Source: G942493215 sp942493215
GTDB lineage: Bacteria; Bacillota_I; Bacilli_A; RF39; UBA660
Length of the DNA: 64,000 bases
Direction: 5' to 3'
Assembly: GCA_942493215.1 (NCBI GenBank)
Contig: OW818670.1
Span: 868,001-932,000 of the forward strand
The notes under the pieces are model-generated. The model had not been told where the DNA came from. It worked only from the letters and a program-made list of their open reading frames with translations, and searched no databases. A program made the position numbers and the translations under genes. Below are positions 25,589 to 35,110 of the stretch, in pieces; position 1 is the stretch's first letter, and each line of letters opens with the position of its first letter.

Positions 25589-25615
25589 ATATGATATCAT
25601 ATTTATATTTTTTTA
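25581..25615 (+). terminator. Operon-ending palindromic terminator
   Basis: A 30-bp perfect palindrome (two 15-base arms beginning AAATATAAATATGAT) overlaps the MATE stop codon and runs into seven T. Confidence 0.85.
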
Positions 25616-25708
25616 TTAATATTCAATGGAATATCAAGTAGTTTTTCTTTGTTACATAAAATACAAATAATAATTAATTATTATGATATAATTAAAATAG
25701 GTGAGTAT

Positions 25709-26938
25709 ATGAAAAAATATGTGATCTATATTTTAATCTTTTTATTTGTTGTTTTAGGCAGTTTAGTTTATCTATATATTGATAGTTATAAAATAAAAGA
25801 GGATTATCAATATGTGGTTATTAAAGGAGATCCCACTTTAAAAGTATATAATAAATATAAAGTATCACAATATGTTAGTATTACTGATGGTAAATTATTA
25901 ACTGATGTAGATTTTGATACGAGTAAAATAGGGTCAGTTAAAAAAGAAATATTATATTTAAATAAATATAATCGTAAAAGAAAAGCATATATTGAATATA
26001 AAGTAAAAGATGATATTCCACCGATGATTTTAGCCAGTAATAAAACAATAAAAAAAGGTGATACTTCACCTGTTGAATATTTACTTATTTCAGCTGATAA
26101 TTATGATCAAGTTCCTAAAAGAGAAATAATAGGAGATTATGATATAAATAATATAGGTGAGTATAAATTAACATTAAAAGTTACTGATAGCTCTAATAAT
26201 ATAACAACGAAAGATTTTGTTCTAAAAGTAGTAGAGAAGTTACCAACATCGACACCATCCACCACTAGAACTAATTATAGTGATGTACTTATTAATTATA
26301 AAAATGATAATACTAAAGTAGGACTAGATATTTCAGAATGGCAAGATGATGTTGATTTTAATAAAATAGCACAAAGTAAAGTTGATTTTGTTATGCTTAG
26401 AGTAGGATTTCAAAAGGGTTTTAATGGTACTTATTATATCGATAAATATTTTGATAATAATATTAAGAAATTAAATGAATTAAATATTCCGGTTGGTGTA
26501 TACTTTTATACTTATGCTACTAGTACTAAGGAAGCTCATGAACAAGCTTTATGGGTAATAGATAAGATAAAGGATTATAAAATATCTTTACCGGTTGCTT
26601 TTGATTTTGAAAGTTGGAGTAGTTTTTCCACTTTAAAATTAAGTTTACACGATATTAACGAAATATCATCATCATTTTTAAGTACTATAAAAGTAAATGG
26701 TTATGACGCTATGAACTATAGTAGTAAATACTATTTAGAGAATATCTGGAATATTGAAGATTATCCGGTTTGGTTAGCCCATTATATTAGTAAGACTAAT
26801 TATACTGGTAAATATGTTATGTGGCAATTATGTAATAATGGTAAAATAGATGGTATTAATGGTAATGTTGATATTGATGTTCTATATGACACAGGGATTA
26901 TAAAAAATAAAGAAGATATCAAGGGTGGTAGTAATTAA
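25709..26938 (+). CDS. Membrane-anchored GH25 lysozyme-type muramidase
   Basis: The 409-residue protein has one N-terminal span (residues 4-24). Two Ig-like/bacterial-surface modules follow (about 30-105 and 108-185), then a Thr/Ser/Pro linker and a GH25 domain from about 203 (GLDISEWQDDVDF; catalytic FDFE near 303). It would cleave the MurNAc-GlcNAc bond at the outer face during wall growth or separation. ATG 25709 has AGGTGAG upstream; the frame is open 20 codons further without a ribosome site. Confidence 0.85.
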   Translation: MKKYVIYILIFLFVVLGSLVYLYIDSYKIKEDYQYVVIKGDPTLKVYNKYKVSQYVSITDGKLLTDVDFDTSKIGSVKKEILYLNKYNRKRKAYIEYKVKDDIPPMILASNKTIKKGDTSPVEYLLISADNYDQVPKREIIGDYDINNIGEYKLTLKVTDSSNNITTKDFVLKVVEKLPTSTPSTTRTNYSDVLINYKNDNTKVGLDISEWQDDVDFNKIAQSKVDFVMLRVGFQKGFNGTYYIDKYFDNNIKKLNELNIPVGVYFYTYATSTKEAHEQALWVIDKIKDYKISLPVAFDFESWSSFSTLKLSLHDINEISSSFLSTIKVNGYDAMNYSSKYYLENIWNIEDYPVWLAHYISKTNYTGKYVMWQLCNNGKIDGINGNVDIDVLYDTGIIKNKEDIKGGSN

Positions 26939-26960
26939 TTATTCTTATATTTATTTTAAT

Positions 26961-26989
26961 TTGACATTTGTAAGTTTACATGCTAGAAT
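26961..26989 (+). promoter_or_regulatory. Sigma-A promoter with embedded palindrome
   Basis: TTGACA (26961-26966), 17-base spacer, TAGAAT (26984-26989). The spacer holds the palindrome TGTAAGTTTACA (26969-26980), positioned as a repressor operator. It drives the 27020 gene. Confidence 0.65.
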
Positions 26990-27019
26990 ATGCCTCATCT
27001 TATGAAGGGGGAAATTTAT

Positions 27020-27505
27020 ATGTCTAGACTTACTGAAGAAAGTTTTAAAAGTGTTGCTGAAAAGCACGGCTTGCGCCAAGTAAACAATTTTTATTTTTTA
27101 GCAGATTGCAATATAATATTTAATTTAGAAAAGCAACCAGGTGAACGTAATTACGCTTATGCTCAAGGGATTATTCCTATGGAACTAAATAAAGAACTAT
27201 ATGATGATTTTAAAGATATACCTGCTGGGGAAAGACAAATTACAGGTTACTACGACAGTTCCTTAGATAATTCAGCAAGTTTAGTTATGCATCCAGATGT
27301 TACAGTTGAAGAAACAATGTTTTATGCTAAACTAAAGAACATGGATTATTATCAACTGTTGCAAGAGATAATTAGTATGAAACTACAAACTGACTATGAT
27401 AATTGTTATACTGTAGATTTATGTGCTAATTCTCCAGAAGCTTTTGGTTGGTTAATTGAAACAGTTCAAGCTTATTACAAAAGAAAAAAAGAAAATATTA
27501 GATAG
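27020..27505 (+). CDS. Hypothetical protein, 161 residues
   Basis: ATG 27020 follows GAAGGGGG. The protein is soluble, acidic in the middle and ends in a basic helix (KRKKEN). It has no membrane span and no motif I know. Its consensus promoter and operator-like palindrome suggest regulated, fairly strong expression. A terminator follows. Confidence 0.6.
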   Translation: MSRLTEESFKSVAEKHGLRQVNNFYFLADCNIIFNLEKQPGERNYAYAQGIIPMELNKELYDDFKDIPAGERQITGYYDSSLDNSASLVMHPDVTVEETMFYAKLKNMDYYQLLQEIISMKLQTDYDNCYTVDLCANSPEAFGWLIETVQAYYKRKKENIR

Positions 27506-27536
27506 AGAAAAAGTAATTAATTATCTTATATCCTTT

Positions 27537-27562
27537 AAAGAAGCCATATGGCTTCTTTTTTA
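27537..27562 (+). terminator. Rho-independent terminator
   Basis: AAAGAAGCC-ATAT-GGCTTCTTT, a perfect 9-bp stem with T run. Confidence 0.88.
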
Positions 27563-27617
27563 AAACTTTAAATTAGTATTATATAAAATATGATATACTT
27601 ATTGTAGAGGTGCTTTT

Positions 27618-28733
27618 ATGACAAAAGTGTATATTGGTGACATAAATCATATTTTTAGACAAGATGCTGTTCATCAAGGAAGAGAATATTATTTGAAAGA
27701 TGCTGTTGATAAAATAGCATATAAAAATGGTACTATAAAAGCTATTGTCGATGACGGTGAAAAATATAATCTAAAGATTTTAATAAAAAATAAGAAGGTA
27801 GTATATGGTGAGTGTAATTGTTCATATTTTAAAAAAGCCAAACATCATTGTAAACATATATTAGCTGTTTTATTCATATTAGAACGATATAAATTAGAGG
27901 AATTAGATAAAGAAGTAAATGAAAAAAATCCTCTAATATCATTAGAAGAATCTATAAGTATAGTAGAAAAAGGTATAAGTAAATATAAAAATGAGAATGG
28001 TTTAATTAAGTATGGTAAAAGTAAATACTTTTTTCAAGAAATACAATCGGGAGCTATTTTTATTTATCGGTTAATAAGACAAGAAAAATATGAAGATGCT
28101 TTTTCACTTATAAAACATATGTTTGATCTAATTAGCAATACTATATTTGATGGATATATAAAATTAGATGGATTAAATGATTTTGAAAGATATGACGAAG
28201 AAATAAAATATCGTGATAGAGTTAATAGAGTAAAGATATATGCTTATTGTACTGATGAGTATGCTGAATCATACGATATTATTTCGATAACAGCAAAAGA
28301 ACTATTAAAAATTGAAGAATATTATGATAAATTTTTTGATTATGCTATAAACTTATATATTGATAGATCATTTAAAGATAATTCGGATATAGGAATAGAC
28401 ATGCTAATTGATGATGTAAGTAATAGCGGTAATGTAAATAGAATAAGATCTTTAATAACAGTATATGAAAAATATGATAAGGATTTATATAATGGTCGAT
28501 ATGGTAGTTTCGTTGCTTCACTTATTGATATTGTATATAGGCATATTGATAATAATGAAGCTATAGATATGTGCTATAAACACTTAGATGATTATCAAGT
28601 TCTTGTTAGTTTATTAAGATATTATAAAAGTGATAACAAGTATTACAATAAGATTTCGGTATTAGAAGAATATTTAAAAAATTATCGATCAGAAAGAAGA
28701 AATTTAGAAAAATTATATGAAGCATTGAAATAA
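27618..28733 (+). CDS. SWIM zinc-finger protein
   Basis: The 371-residue protein carries the SWIM motif CNCSYFKKAKHHCKH (near residues 63-77; C-x-C-x(n)-C-x-H), a DNA- or protein-binding zinc module. The remainder is helical and rich in Tyr, Asp and Lys, of the kind seen in bacterial SWIM proteins that sit beside helicases. A large RecQ-like helicase gene starts 69 bp downstream on the same strand with its own -10. ATG 27618 has AGAGGTG upstream. Confidence 0.78.
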   Translation: MTKVYIGDINHIFRQDAVHQGREYYLKDAVDKIAYKNGTIKAIVDDGEKYNLKILIKNKKVVYGECNCSYFKKAKHHCKHILAVLFILERYKLEELDKEVNEKNPLISLEESISIVEKGISKYKNENGLIKYGKSKYFFQEIQSGAIFIYRLIRQEKYEDAFSLIKHMFDLISNTIFDGYIKLDGLNDFERYDEEIKYRDRVNRVKIYAYCTDEYAESYDIISITAKELLKIEEYYDKFFDYAINLYIDRSFKDNSDIGIDMLIDDVSNSGNVNRIRSLITVYEKYDKDLYNGRYGSFVASLIDIVYRHIDNNEAIDMCYKHLDDYQVLVSLLRYYKSDNKYYNKISVLEEYLKNYRSERRNLEKLYEALK

Positions 28734-28802
28734 AAATATTAAAGGGTAATTAGAATTTATAAGCTATTATATGGTATAATTTTCTTATAAGAGGTGGTAT
28801 TT

Positions 28803-31800
28803 TTGAAACTATTTGTATATAAAGGATTTAACGTTGCTCAATTAGAAAAGATTAACAATCAGCCATTAATTAATGAGAGTAACATAAATAAAGTTAATCT
28901 TCTAGTTTTTAATGAGAATTACAAGCAAAGGATGATATTAGGAATCACAAACATAAAACAAGATTCGTGGATTACATATGAAGAATTTTCATTTTTTTGT
29001 AATGATGATAATGGTACTATGTTTCAACAATTATTGAAAACCTTCAATATCGAGTTACATATTATATATAACAATATATATCCCGAACTATATCCATGCC
29101 AAGATATTGATCCAGCCCTTTTAGATAAGGCAATAATTGAGCAAGAATCAGATGAGTATAATTATAGTGAAGAAAGTAAAAAGCTTTTCCGGATATATAA
29201 TGCCATAATAAAGATTAATGATAATTATTATATTAGATATGTTAATACAGAATATGATTTTGATATCTTGGAATATAAAGTTGATAATTTTTATAATGAT
29301 AGTAATTTAATTATTGAAGCAGGTTTAGCTTCAGAATTTATTTTTGAAATAAGTGAAAAAGAAACTGATTATGTACTAAAAATCAATGAACTCAGAGACT
29401 CAAATTATACCAATGTTGGAATTAGTCTAATGGGAGAAAGTCCTAGAGTAAATGAGATATATCATAATTTCTGCGCATTTATAAATAGTGAAAGTAAATA
29501 TAAAATATCAGAATATAATAAATATGGATATAGAAAAGATTTTACAATGGAATTCAACGATATAGTAGAAAGTATTTTGAAAGTTCCTGCTTTTAAATCT
29601 TTTCGCGATCTAGAATTTTATGAAAATCCTACAATAGGGAATAATCTAATAGAAATAAACCAAACACAGATTATGTCAGATATGATTGTTCAAACGGAAA
29701 AAGCTATGATATGTGAAAAATTAGCTGTTGAAACTAATGGTAAAAAACTAAGTGGATACAGAGATATATTTGTAACGGCTCCAACGGGAGCTGGAAAATC
29801 CCTTATGTTCCAAGTACCCGCTATTTATTTAGCTCAAAAATATGGAGCTTTGACAATTATAATAACTCCATTAATAGAACTTATGAATGATCAAGTTCGT
29901 AACTTACATGAAAGAGGTTATTTAATGGCTGAAAAGCTAAACTCTTCAGTAAATCCCATCGAAAAGAAAAGAATTGTATCGCAAATATCTGAAGGTAAAA
30001 TTAACCTTTTATATCTTGCTCCTGAAACATTACTATCTTATCCAATCGAGCAACTTGTTGGTTCACGAAAAATAGGATTGGTAATCGTCGATGAAGCCCA
30101 TATTGTATCAACATGGGGAAAAGGATTCAGACCTGATTATTGGTATTTAGGAGCCCATTTAGCAAAGCTTAGAAAATTTAACAATCATCAAGGAATTAAA
30201 CAAAAAGATAAACGAATATACTGTTTTCCTATATGTACATTTACGGCTACGGCTGTTAATGGTGGTAGATATGATGATGTAAATGACATTAAAAACAGTT
30301 TGAATTTACGTGATACAATCACATATTTAGGAAAAGTAATAAGAAATAATATTAAGTTTGATATAGAAGTAAATAAAGATGAAAGTATAAAAAATCAAGA
30401 TCTATACATGCAAGCTAAAGGTAAAAATTTAGCGAGTAGAATAAATGAGTGGATTAAAAAAGATGAAAAAACAATTGTCTATTTTCCTTATGCTACAACC
30501 GCATATAGTGCCTATGAAGCTTCATCAATTAAAGGGTTTGCACCATTAGAAGAATATAAAAATGGTTTTGCTATATATACCGGTGGAAATAGAAATAGCG
30601 CTGAATTAAAACAAGAAAATATGATTGATTTTCGTAATGGAACTAAAAAGATAATGTTTGCAACAAAAGCTTTTGGTATGGGAATTGATATAAAGAATAT
30701 AAACAATGTATATCATTATGCCGTTAGTGGCAATTTAAATGATTATGTTCAAGAAATCGGACGAGCTGCCAGGGGAAATGATATAAAGTATGGATATGCC
30801 ATTACTGATTATTACAAACAGGATTTAAATTATATGAAAGCATTGTTTGGAATGTCAGCTTTATATAATTATCAAGTACAAAAAATTCTAGCTATAATAT
30901 ATAACGTTTATGAAACTAGAAAAAAGTATAATTTATTAGTTACTCCGGAAATGTTTAAACCTGTTTTTACAAAATGTGATGATGATGAACTAGAAGTAAA
31001 AATAAAAACAGCGTTGCTAACAATTGAGAAGGATCTTGAACAAAGATATCGGGGAAGTAAGCCTCTTGTGGCTAGACCGAGAAATTTATTTACAGAGTGT
31101 TTTGTCATGATCGATAAATCTCATGAAGAAAATATTTTGGACTCACAATATGGTAAATATTTTAAAAAAATAAAAGAAGGAAGAAACCATGACGATAGTA
31201 GTGATTGTTCTAGAATAAATAAAGTTTATATTACAGATATGGGTGATATATTCACCCTTGATTTAAAAGGTTTATGGGAAGAACAATTTGAGAAAATGAC
31301 TTTTGGTGAATTTAAATATAAGATGAATGCTACACCTGTTGAAATATTTCAACAATATTCTATCTTTATAAAGCCAAGATACAAAATGACTTTAAAAATG
31401 CTAGATAATACACCTCTAAAAACACTAAAGGAAAAAATCATAGCCGAAATAGCAACTGTTTCTAATGTTTTAAATGAATTTCAAATTAGTGGTACATATT
31501 TTTCTAAAGATGAGTTAGCGCAAAAGCTTAGTTTATTGTACAAGAGCAAACTTAAAGCTAGTATTGTAGCCGGTTCATATCTCGATATGCTTATGGAGTT
31601 TAGGACTATAAATATGCCTTCATTTTGCGAACAAAGGACTATAAATGGAGAAATTAAATATTTAATATCAATGGGACATTTTAGATCTCTAGCAGAAAAG
31701 ATCATCAATGAATCAACAGTAATGCGACGATTAAGAAATGAAGAAAATTGTGAATATTGTTCATATGATGCTGACTCCAACAATTATAATTCCCGCAGTA

Positions 31801-32099
31801 ATTATTTTGATGCTATCAATTTGGCCATATTATTTGGGTTAGTTAATTTTGAGGTAATTGGTGGTAATAGACCAGAGATATTTATTCGTATTAACTATCC
31901 AGAAAAAATAAGACAAATAGTTAAAGGTGAAGTAAATTATAACAATTTATTAGTAGAACAAGCTAAAGTAAGACATGATAATGACGTTAAAATATTAAAT
32001 TATTTCTTTACTGAAATAGATGATGATGTTAAAAGATGGGAATTTATTGAGAATTATTATTTAGGTAATATTGATATAGAAGAAGGTCAGTTTAATTGA
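28803..32099 (+). CDS. Large RecQ-like DEAH superfamily 2 helicase
   Basis: This protein is 1098 residues. After an unassigned region of about 320 residues come helicase motifs: Walker A TAPTGAGKS near 328, DEAH in VIVDEAHIVSTWGKGF near 427, TFTATAV near 481, GMGIDI near 623 and the Arg-finger motif QEIGRAARG near 649. Another 430 residues follow with no domain I recognise. The order resembles RecQ but the protein is far longer. ATP-driven 3'-5' unwinding in repair, recombination or defence is plausible. The start is TTG 28803 with AGAGGTGG upstream. The SWIM gene precedes it. Confidence 0.78.
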   Translation: MKLFVYKGFNVAQLEKINNQPLINESNINKVNLLVFNENYKQRMILGITNIKQDSWITYEEFSFFCNDDNGTMFQQLLKTFNIELHIIYNNIYPELYPCQDIDPALLDKAIIEQESDEYNYSEESKKLFRIYNAIIKINDNYYIRYVNTEYDFDILEYKVDNFYNDSNLIIEAGLASEFIFEISEKETDYVLKINELRDSNYTNVGISLMGESPRVNEIYHNFCAFINSESKYKISEYNKYGYRKDFTMEFNDIVESILKVPAFKSFRDLEFYENPTIGNNLIEINQTQIMSDMIVQTEKAMICEKLAVETNGKKLSGYRDIFVTAPTGAGKSLMFQVPAIYLAQKYGALTIIITPLIELMNDQVRNLHERGYLMAEKLNSSVNPIEKKRIVSQISEGKINLLYLAPETLLSYPIEQLVGSRKIGLVIVDEAHIVSTWGKGFRPDYWYLGAHLAKLRKFNNHQGIKQKDKRIYCFPICTFTATAVNGGRYDDVNDIKNSLNLRDTITYLGKVIRNNIKFDIEVNKDESIKNQDLYMQAKGKNLASRINEWIKKDEKTIVYFPYATTAYSAYEASSIKGFAPLEEYKNGFAIYTGGNRNSAELKQENMIDFRNGTKKIMFATKAFGMGIDIKNINNVYHYAVSGNLNDYVQEIGRAARGNDIKYGYAITDYYKQDLNYMKALFGMSALYNYQVQKILAIIYNVYETRKKYNLLVTPEMFKPVFTKCDDDELEVKIKTALLTIEKDLEQRYRGSKPLVARPRNLFTECFVMIDKSHEENILDSQYGKYFKKIKEGRNHDDSSDCSRINKVYITDMGDIFTLDLKGLWEEQFEKMTFGEFKYKMNATPVEIFQQYSIFIKPRYKMTLKMLDNTPLKTLKEKIIAEIATVSNVLNEFQISGTYFSKDELAQKLSLLYKSKLKASIVAGSYLDMLMEFRTINMPSFCEQRTINGEIKYLISMGHFRSLAEKIINESTVMRRLRNEENCEYCSYDADSNNYNSRSNYFDAINLAILFGLVNFEVIGGNRPEIFIRINYPEKIRQIVKGEVNYNNLLVEQAKVRHDNDVKILNYFFTEIDDDVKRWEFIENYYLGNIDIEEGQFN

Positions 32100-32111
32100 T
32101 ATATATAAATT

Positions 32112-32139
32112 AAAGGAGCCATATGGCTTCTTTTTTTGT
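32112..32139 (+). terminator. Rho-independent terminator
   Basis: AAAGGAGCC-ATAT-GGCTTC then seven T, directly after the helicase gene. Confidence 0.85.
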
Positions 32140-32216
32140 TAATTAATAGTCATTTTCGGTATGTGATATCAATCCAATAATATGATATAATTAAGTTAAT
32201 AGAAAAGAGGTTATAT

Positions 32217-33113
32217 ATGAAAGAATATTATATTGATTTAGGTTCCTCGACCATTAAGACGTATGTATATGAAAATTATCTTAAACTACTTGAGGAACAT
32301 TCCATTTATTTTAAAAATGGATTTACAGAGGAAAATGGTATAAGTGAAGAAAACAAAAAAGAATTATACGCTTACTTTAATATTCTAAAGAATAAATATA
32401 ACTTGGAATATGCTAATACTCATATCTTGGCGACCGGAATATTTCGAAATTTAAAACATAATCAAAGACAAGAATTAGTTACCGAATTCAATCGCACATT
32501 TGATTTACATTTTGAAGTAATTAGTCATGGCATTGAGAATTACTATTTAGGTAAAGCAATGGAAAATGATTATAGCAATGAAAAAATATTAATTATAAAT
32601 ATGGGTGGAAAAACCACAGAATTAGTAACTTTTGAAAACAACAAGATAATAGATAGAAAGAATTTAACCATTGGGGTTGCTGATCTTCTTAATGCTTTTC
32701 CAACTGTTAACAATAAATATTCAGCTGTAACAATTGAAGAAATTAATGCTTTTGTTAAAGAAAAAATAAGTAATAATAATTTTGATAATGATTATGACGG
32801 TGCTATATTTACTGGTGGCGAAGAAAGATTTGAATTGTTAACAAAATTTAATTTAGTAGCTAATAATTTATTTGATGATAAGATTCATAAATATATGGTT
32901 ACATATGATGATTATGTGAAGGGAACAAATAATGTCTTTTTTAAATTAAGTCTTGATGATTTATATGCTTTATTACCTAGTAATCCTAAATGGATGGATG
33001 GGGCAAGAGTAGGAGCTGTACTTCCATTAGCTATCTTTGATCTAGCGGATATTAAATATATTGTACCATCAGATTTAAATTTAATTAATGGCGTTATTAA
33101 TGATTTGCAGTAA
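32217..33113 (+). CDS. Ppx/GppA-like exopolyphosphatase family protein
   Basis: The 298-residue actin-like ATPase-fold protein has the phosphate 1 motif DLGSSTIK (residues 7-14), the ATGIFRNL segment near 81 and NMGGKTTELV near 128. These match Ppx/GppA phosphatases, which degrade polyphosphate or pppGpp, though it is shorter than full Ppx. ATG 32217 follows AGAGG. A possible two- or three-gene unit with the next genes. Confidence 0.75.
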   Translation: MKEYYIDLGSSTIKTYVYENYLKLLEEHSIYFKNGFTEENGISEENKKELYAYFNILKNKYNLEYANTHILATGIFRNLKHNQRQELVTEFNRTFDLHFEVISHGIENYYLGKAMENDYSNEKILIINMGGKTTELVTFENNKIIDRKNLTIGVADLLNAFPTVNNKYSAVTIEEINAFVKEKISNNNFDNDYDGAIFTGGEERFELLTKFNLVANNLFDDKIHKYMVTYDDYVKGTNNVFFKLSLDDLYALLPSNPKWMDGARVGAVLPLAIFDLADIKYIVPSDLNLINGVINDLQ

Positions 33114-33139
33114 AATATTATTAGAAAGAAGAGATGTAG

Positions 33140-33616
33140 ATGAATGCTGAAGATCTTATTAAAAATATTGAAAATAAAATAAGGGAATTAGACAAAAATG
33201 AAAATAAGCAAGCATCATTAACCCCTGAAAATATTAAAAAGAAGAGATTTAAAGTAGATTTAAGTAATATTGAGGAATTTAGAGATGCCACTAGGTGGTG
33301 TCTTGATTTAGTAAAATATTGGACTAATAAAGATATACTACAAATTCTATCTTTGTTTGATGATAATGTAATTTATTTTGAAAACCCAGATAAATTGATA
33401 AAACCTAATGAACTTTTTATGGTTTGGTCAGAAATTCACACACAAAAAATAATTTCCCTTAATTATGAAATTATTGACATATTTAGGAGACACAATTTTG
33501 CTGACTTTGTTCTGGAAACAGAAGAAGAAATTGTATATATGACATATGTATTTGTATTAAATGAAGAGCATAAATGTATTTATTTTATGCAACAATATAC
33601 AGTTGAAAAAAAATAA
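33140..33616 (+). CDS. SnoaL/NTF2-like fold protein
   Basis: The 158-residue protein has a charged N-terminal 45 residues and then a region resembling the NTF2-like cone fold: helical WCLDLVKYWTNKDILQILSLFDDNVIYF followed in pieces by four or five beta strands (EIIDIFRRHNFADFVLE, MTYVFVLNEEHKCIYF). Such folds bind small ligands or act as isomerases; no catalytic pair is obvious. It starts 27 bp after the Ppx-like gene. Confidence 0.5.
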   Translation: MNAEDLIKNIENKIRELDKNENKQASLTPENIKKKRFKVDLSNIEEFRDATRWCLDLVKYWTNKDILQILSLFDDNVIYFENPDKLIKPNELFMVWSEIHTQKIISLNYEIIDIFRRHNFADFVLETEEEIVYMTYVFVLNEEHKCIYFMQQYTVEKK

Positions 33617-33667
33617 CTATTAATGTTTAGAAAGTAAAATTTATACTCTGAAGGTGAGATAATTATT

Positions 33668-34249
33668 ATGCCAAAAATAAAAACATTAAGTGATTTAACA
33701 TTAGATGAATTATGGGATTTATTTCCTATTACTTTAAAAGATTATAATCCAATATATGAAGATTATTATAAAGAAGAAAAAGATCATTTATGGGAGATAC
33801 TTACAAACTTTAGTATTAAGCGAATAAGTCATATTGGTAGTACTTCTATTATGGGAATAAAGTCTAAACCTATAATTGATATTTTATTAGAAATAGAAAA
33901 TATAAAAGAATTATCAACTATAAAAGAAATATTAATATCTAATAATTGGTTGCTTATGTCTGAAAGGAATAATCCACTAAAAATATCATTTAATAAAGGA
34001 TATACTATTAATGGTTATGCTGAAAAAGTATTTCATTTGCACATAAAATTATTCGGTGATTGTGATGAACTATATTTTAGGGACTATATGAATGATCATA
34101 AAGAAATAGCTAAAAAATATGAAGAGTTAAAAGAAGAATTATTAAAGCAATATGGTAAAGATAGAGATGCTTATACTAATGCTAAAACAGAGTTTGTTTT
34201 ATACTATACTAATTTAGCAAAAGAAAAATATAATTATAGATATAATTAA
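33668..34249 (+). CDS. GrpB/UPF0157 nucleotidyltransferase-fold protein
   Basis: The 193-residue protein matches the GrpB family: ISHIGSTSIMGIKSKPIIDI (near residues 55-74) is the nucleotidyltransferase-like signature, and FHLHIK near 121 is the conserved His segment. The family often occurs fused to or near dephospho-CoA kinase; its reaction is unproven. ATG 33668 has GAAGGTGAG upstream. Confidence 0.82.
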   Translation: MPKIKTLSDLTLDELWDLFPITLKDYNPIYEDYYKEEKDHLWEILTNFSIKRISHIGSTSIMGIKSKPIIDILLEIENIKELSTIKEILISNNWLLMSERNNPLKISFNKGYTINGYAEKVFHLHIKLFGDCDELYFRDYMNDHKEIAKKYEELKEELLKQYGKDRDAYTNAKTEFVLYYTNLAKEKYNYRYN

Positions 34250-34252
34250 ATA

Positions 34253-34288
34253 AAGGGTAGAGAATTGAATATTCTTTTACTCTTTTTA
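34253..34288 (+). terminator. Rho-independent terminator
   Basis: AAAGGGTA/TACTCTTT (one wobble) with an inner AGAAT/ATTCT pairing, then T run. The rest of the gap to 34409 is AT-rich and featureless. Confidence 0.65.
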
Positions 34289-34409
34289 TTACATATAACA
34301 GTTATGCTATTAAATCACTTTTGTATATAATTAAAATAATAAAGTAAAAGGATCGTAAACATTTTACGAGCTTTCTAAATAATAAATATAGTTTAAATAA
34401 TATAATTAA

Positions 34410-34775
34410 TTATTTATTTTTTCTAGATGCTTTACTGAAATTTGTAGAAATAATATCATCAGATTCTTCAGTTTCTTTGTCACATTCTAAACAAATATTT
34501 TCAGATGATGCATCTAAACAGTTTACATATGTATCTCCAGTAGATGATTCAGCACCAAATTCAACAGGTACTTGTACACAAATTTTTTGACTAATAGTAA
34601 AGAAACATTCACCATTCTTTGTGCCTTCACATGTAACTATACCTGGTGTAACAATGGGCTCTCCACAACACTTTGTCACTGTAGTTCCAGTTTTAGCAAA
34701 TGGTTTTACTGTAACCGGAACACATATTTCTACTTTTTGGAAACCAGTTGCAGGACATACTTTATTCTCATCCAT
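34410..34775 (-). CDS. Cys-rich hypothetical protein, possible spore-coat type
   Basis: The 121-residue protein has repeated (I/V)CVPV and PVTVKPFAKTG segments and about 10 Cys, including TKCCGEPIV. Its VEICVPVTVKPFA pattern resembles proteins of spore-forming Clostridia/Bacilli that carry SPOCS-like or coat-associated repeats, but I cannot assign the family firmly. The start at 34775 has AAAGGAG upstream on the minus strand. The acidic Cys tail (ICLECDKETEESDD) is unusual. Confidence 0.5.
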   Translation of the reverse strand: MDENKVCPATGFQKVEICVPVTVKPFAKTGTTVTKCCGEPIVTPGIVTCEGTKNGECFFTISQKICVQVPVEFGAESSTGDTYVNCLDASSENICLECDKETEESDDIISTNFSKASRKNK

Positions 34776-35033
34776 ATAAAAAACTCCTTTCTAATGTGTG
34801 CTATAGTTTTAATAAAATAAATATATTAAGTATCATATATTACGTGTATTGCATAAAATATTTATTATACTAGTAGCACTAATTTATTATATGAAAATAA
34901 ATAAATCATAAATAATTAAAAAAAACAAAAAATAATTGATTAATTTTTGATAATTTTTTTATAATAATAATATATTAAAGAAAATAAGCAAAGTTGAGAT
35001 TGAAATCAACAATCCCAAATAAAAAAGATTTAA
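34776..35033. other. Gene-free AT-rich stretch before the IS element
   Basis: This holds the upstream region of the minus-strand Cys-rich gene and the left half (35017-35030) of a palindrome split by the IS element. I see no gene, RNA or repeat in the remainder. Confidence 0.5.
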
Positions 35034-35059
35034 AGAACTGATATGAAAAAATTCTACAC
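35034..35059 (+). repeat. IS3 element left inverted repeat
   Basis: 26 bp starting AGAACTGATATGAAA; differs from the right end only at three central positions (AAA versus TTT). Confidence 0.9.
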
Positions 35060-35110
35060 GAAATAAAAAAAGTGTAGAATTTTTTTGATACAATAATTAG
35101 AGGAGGATTT

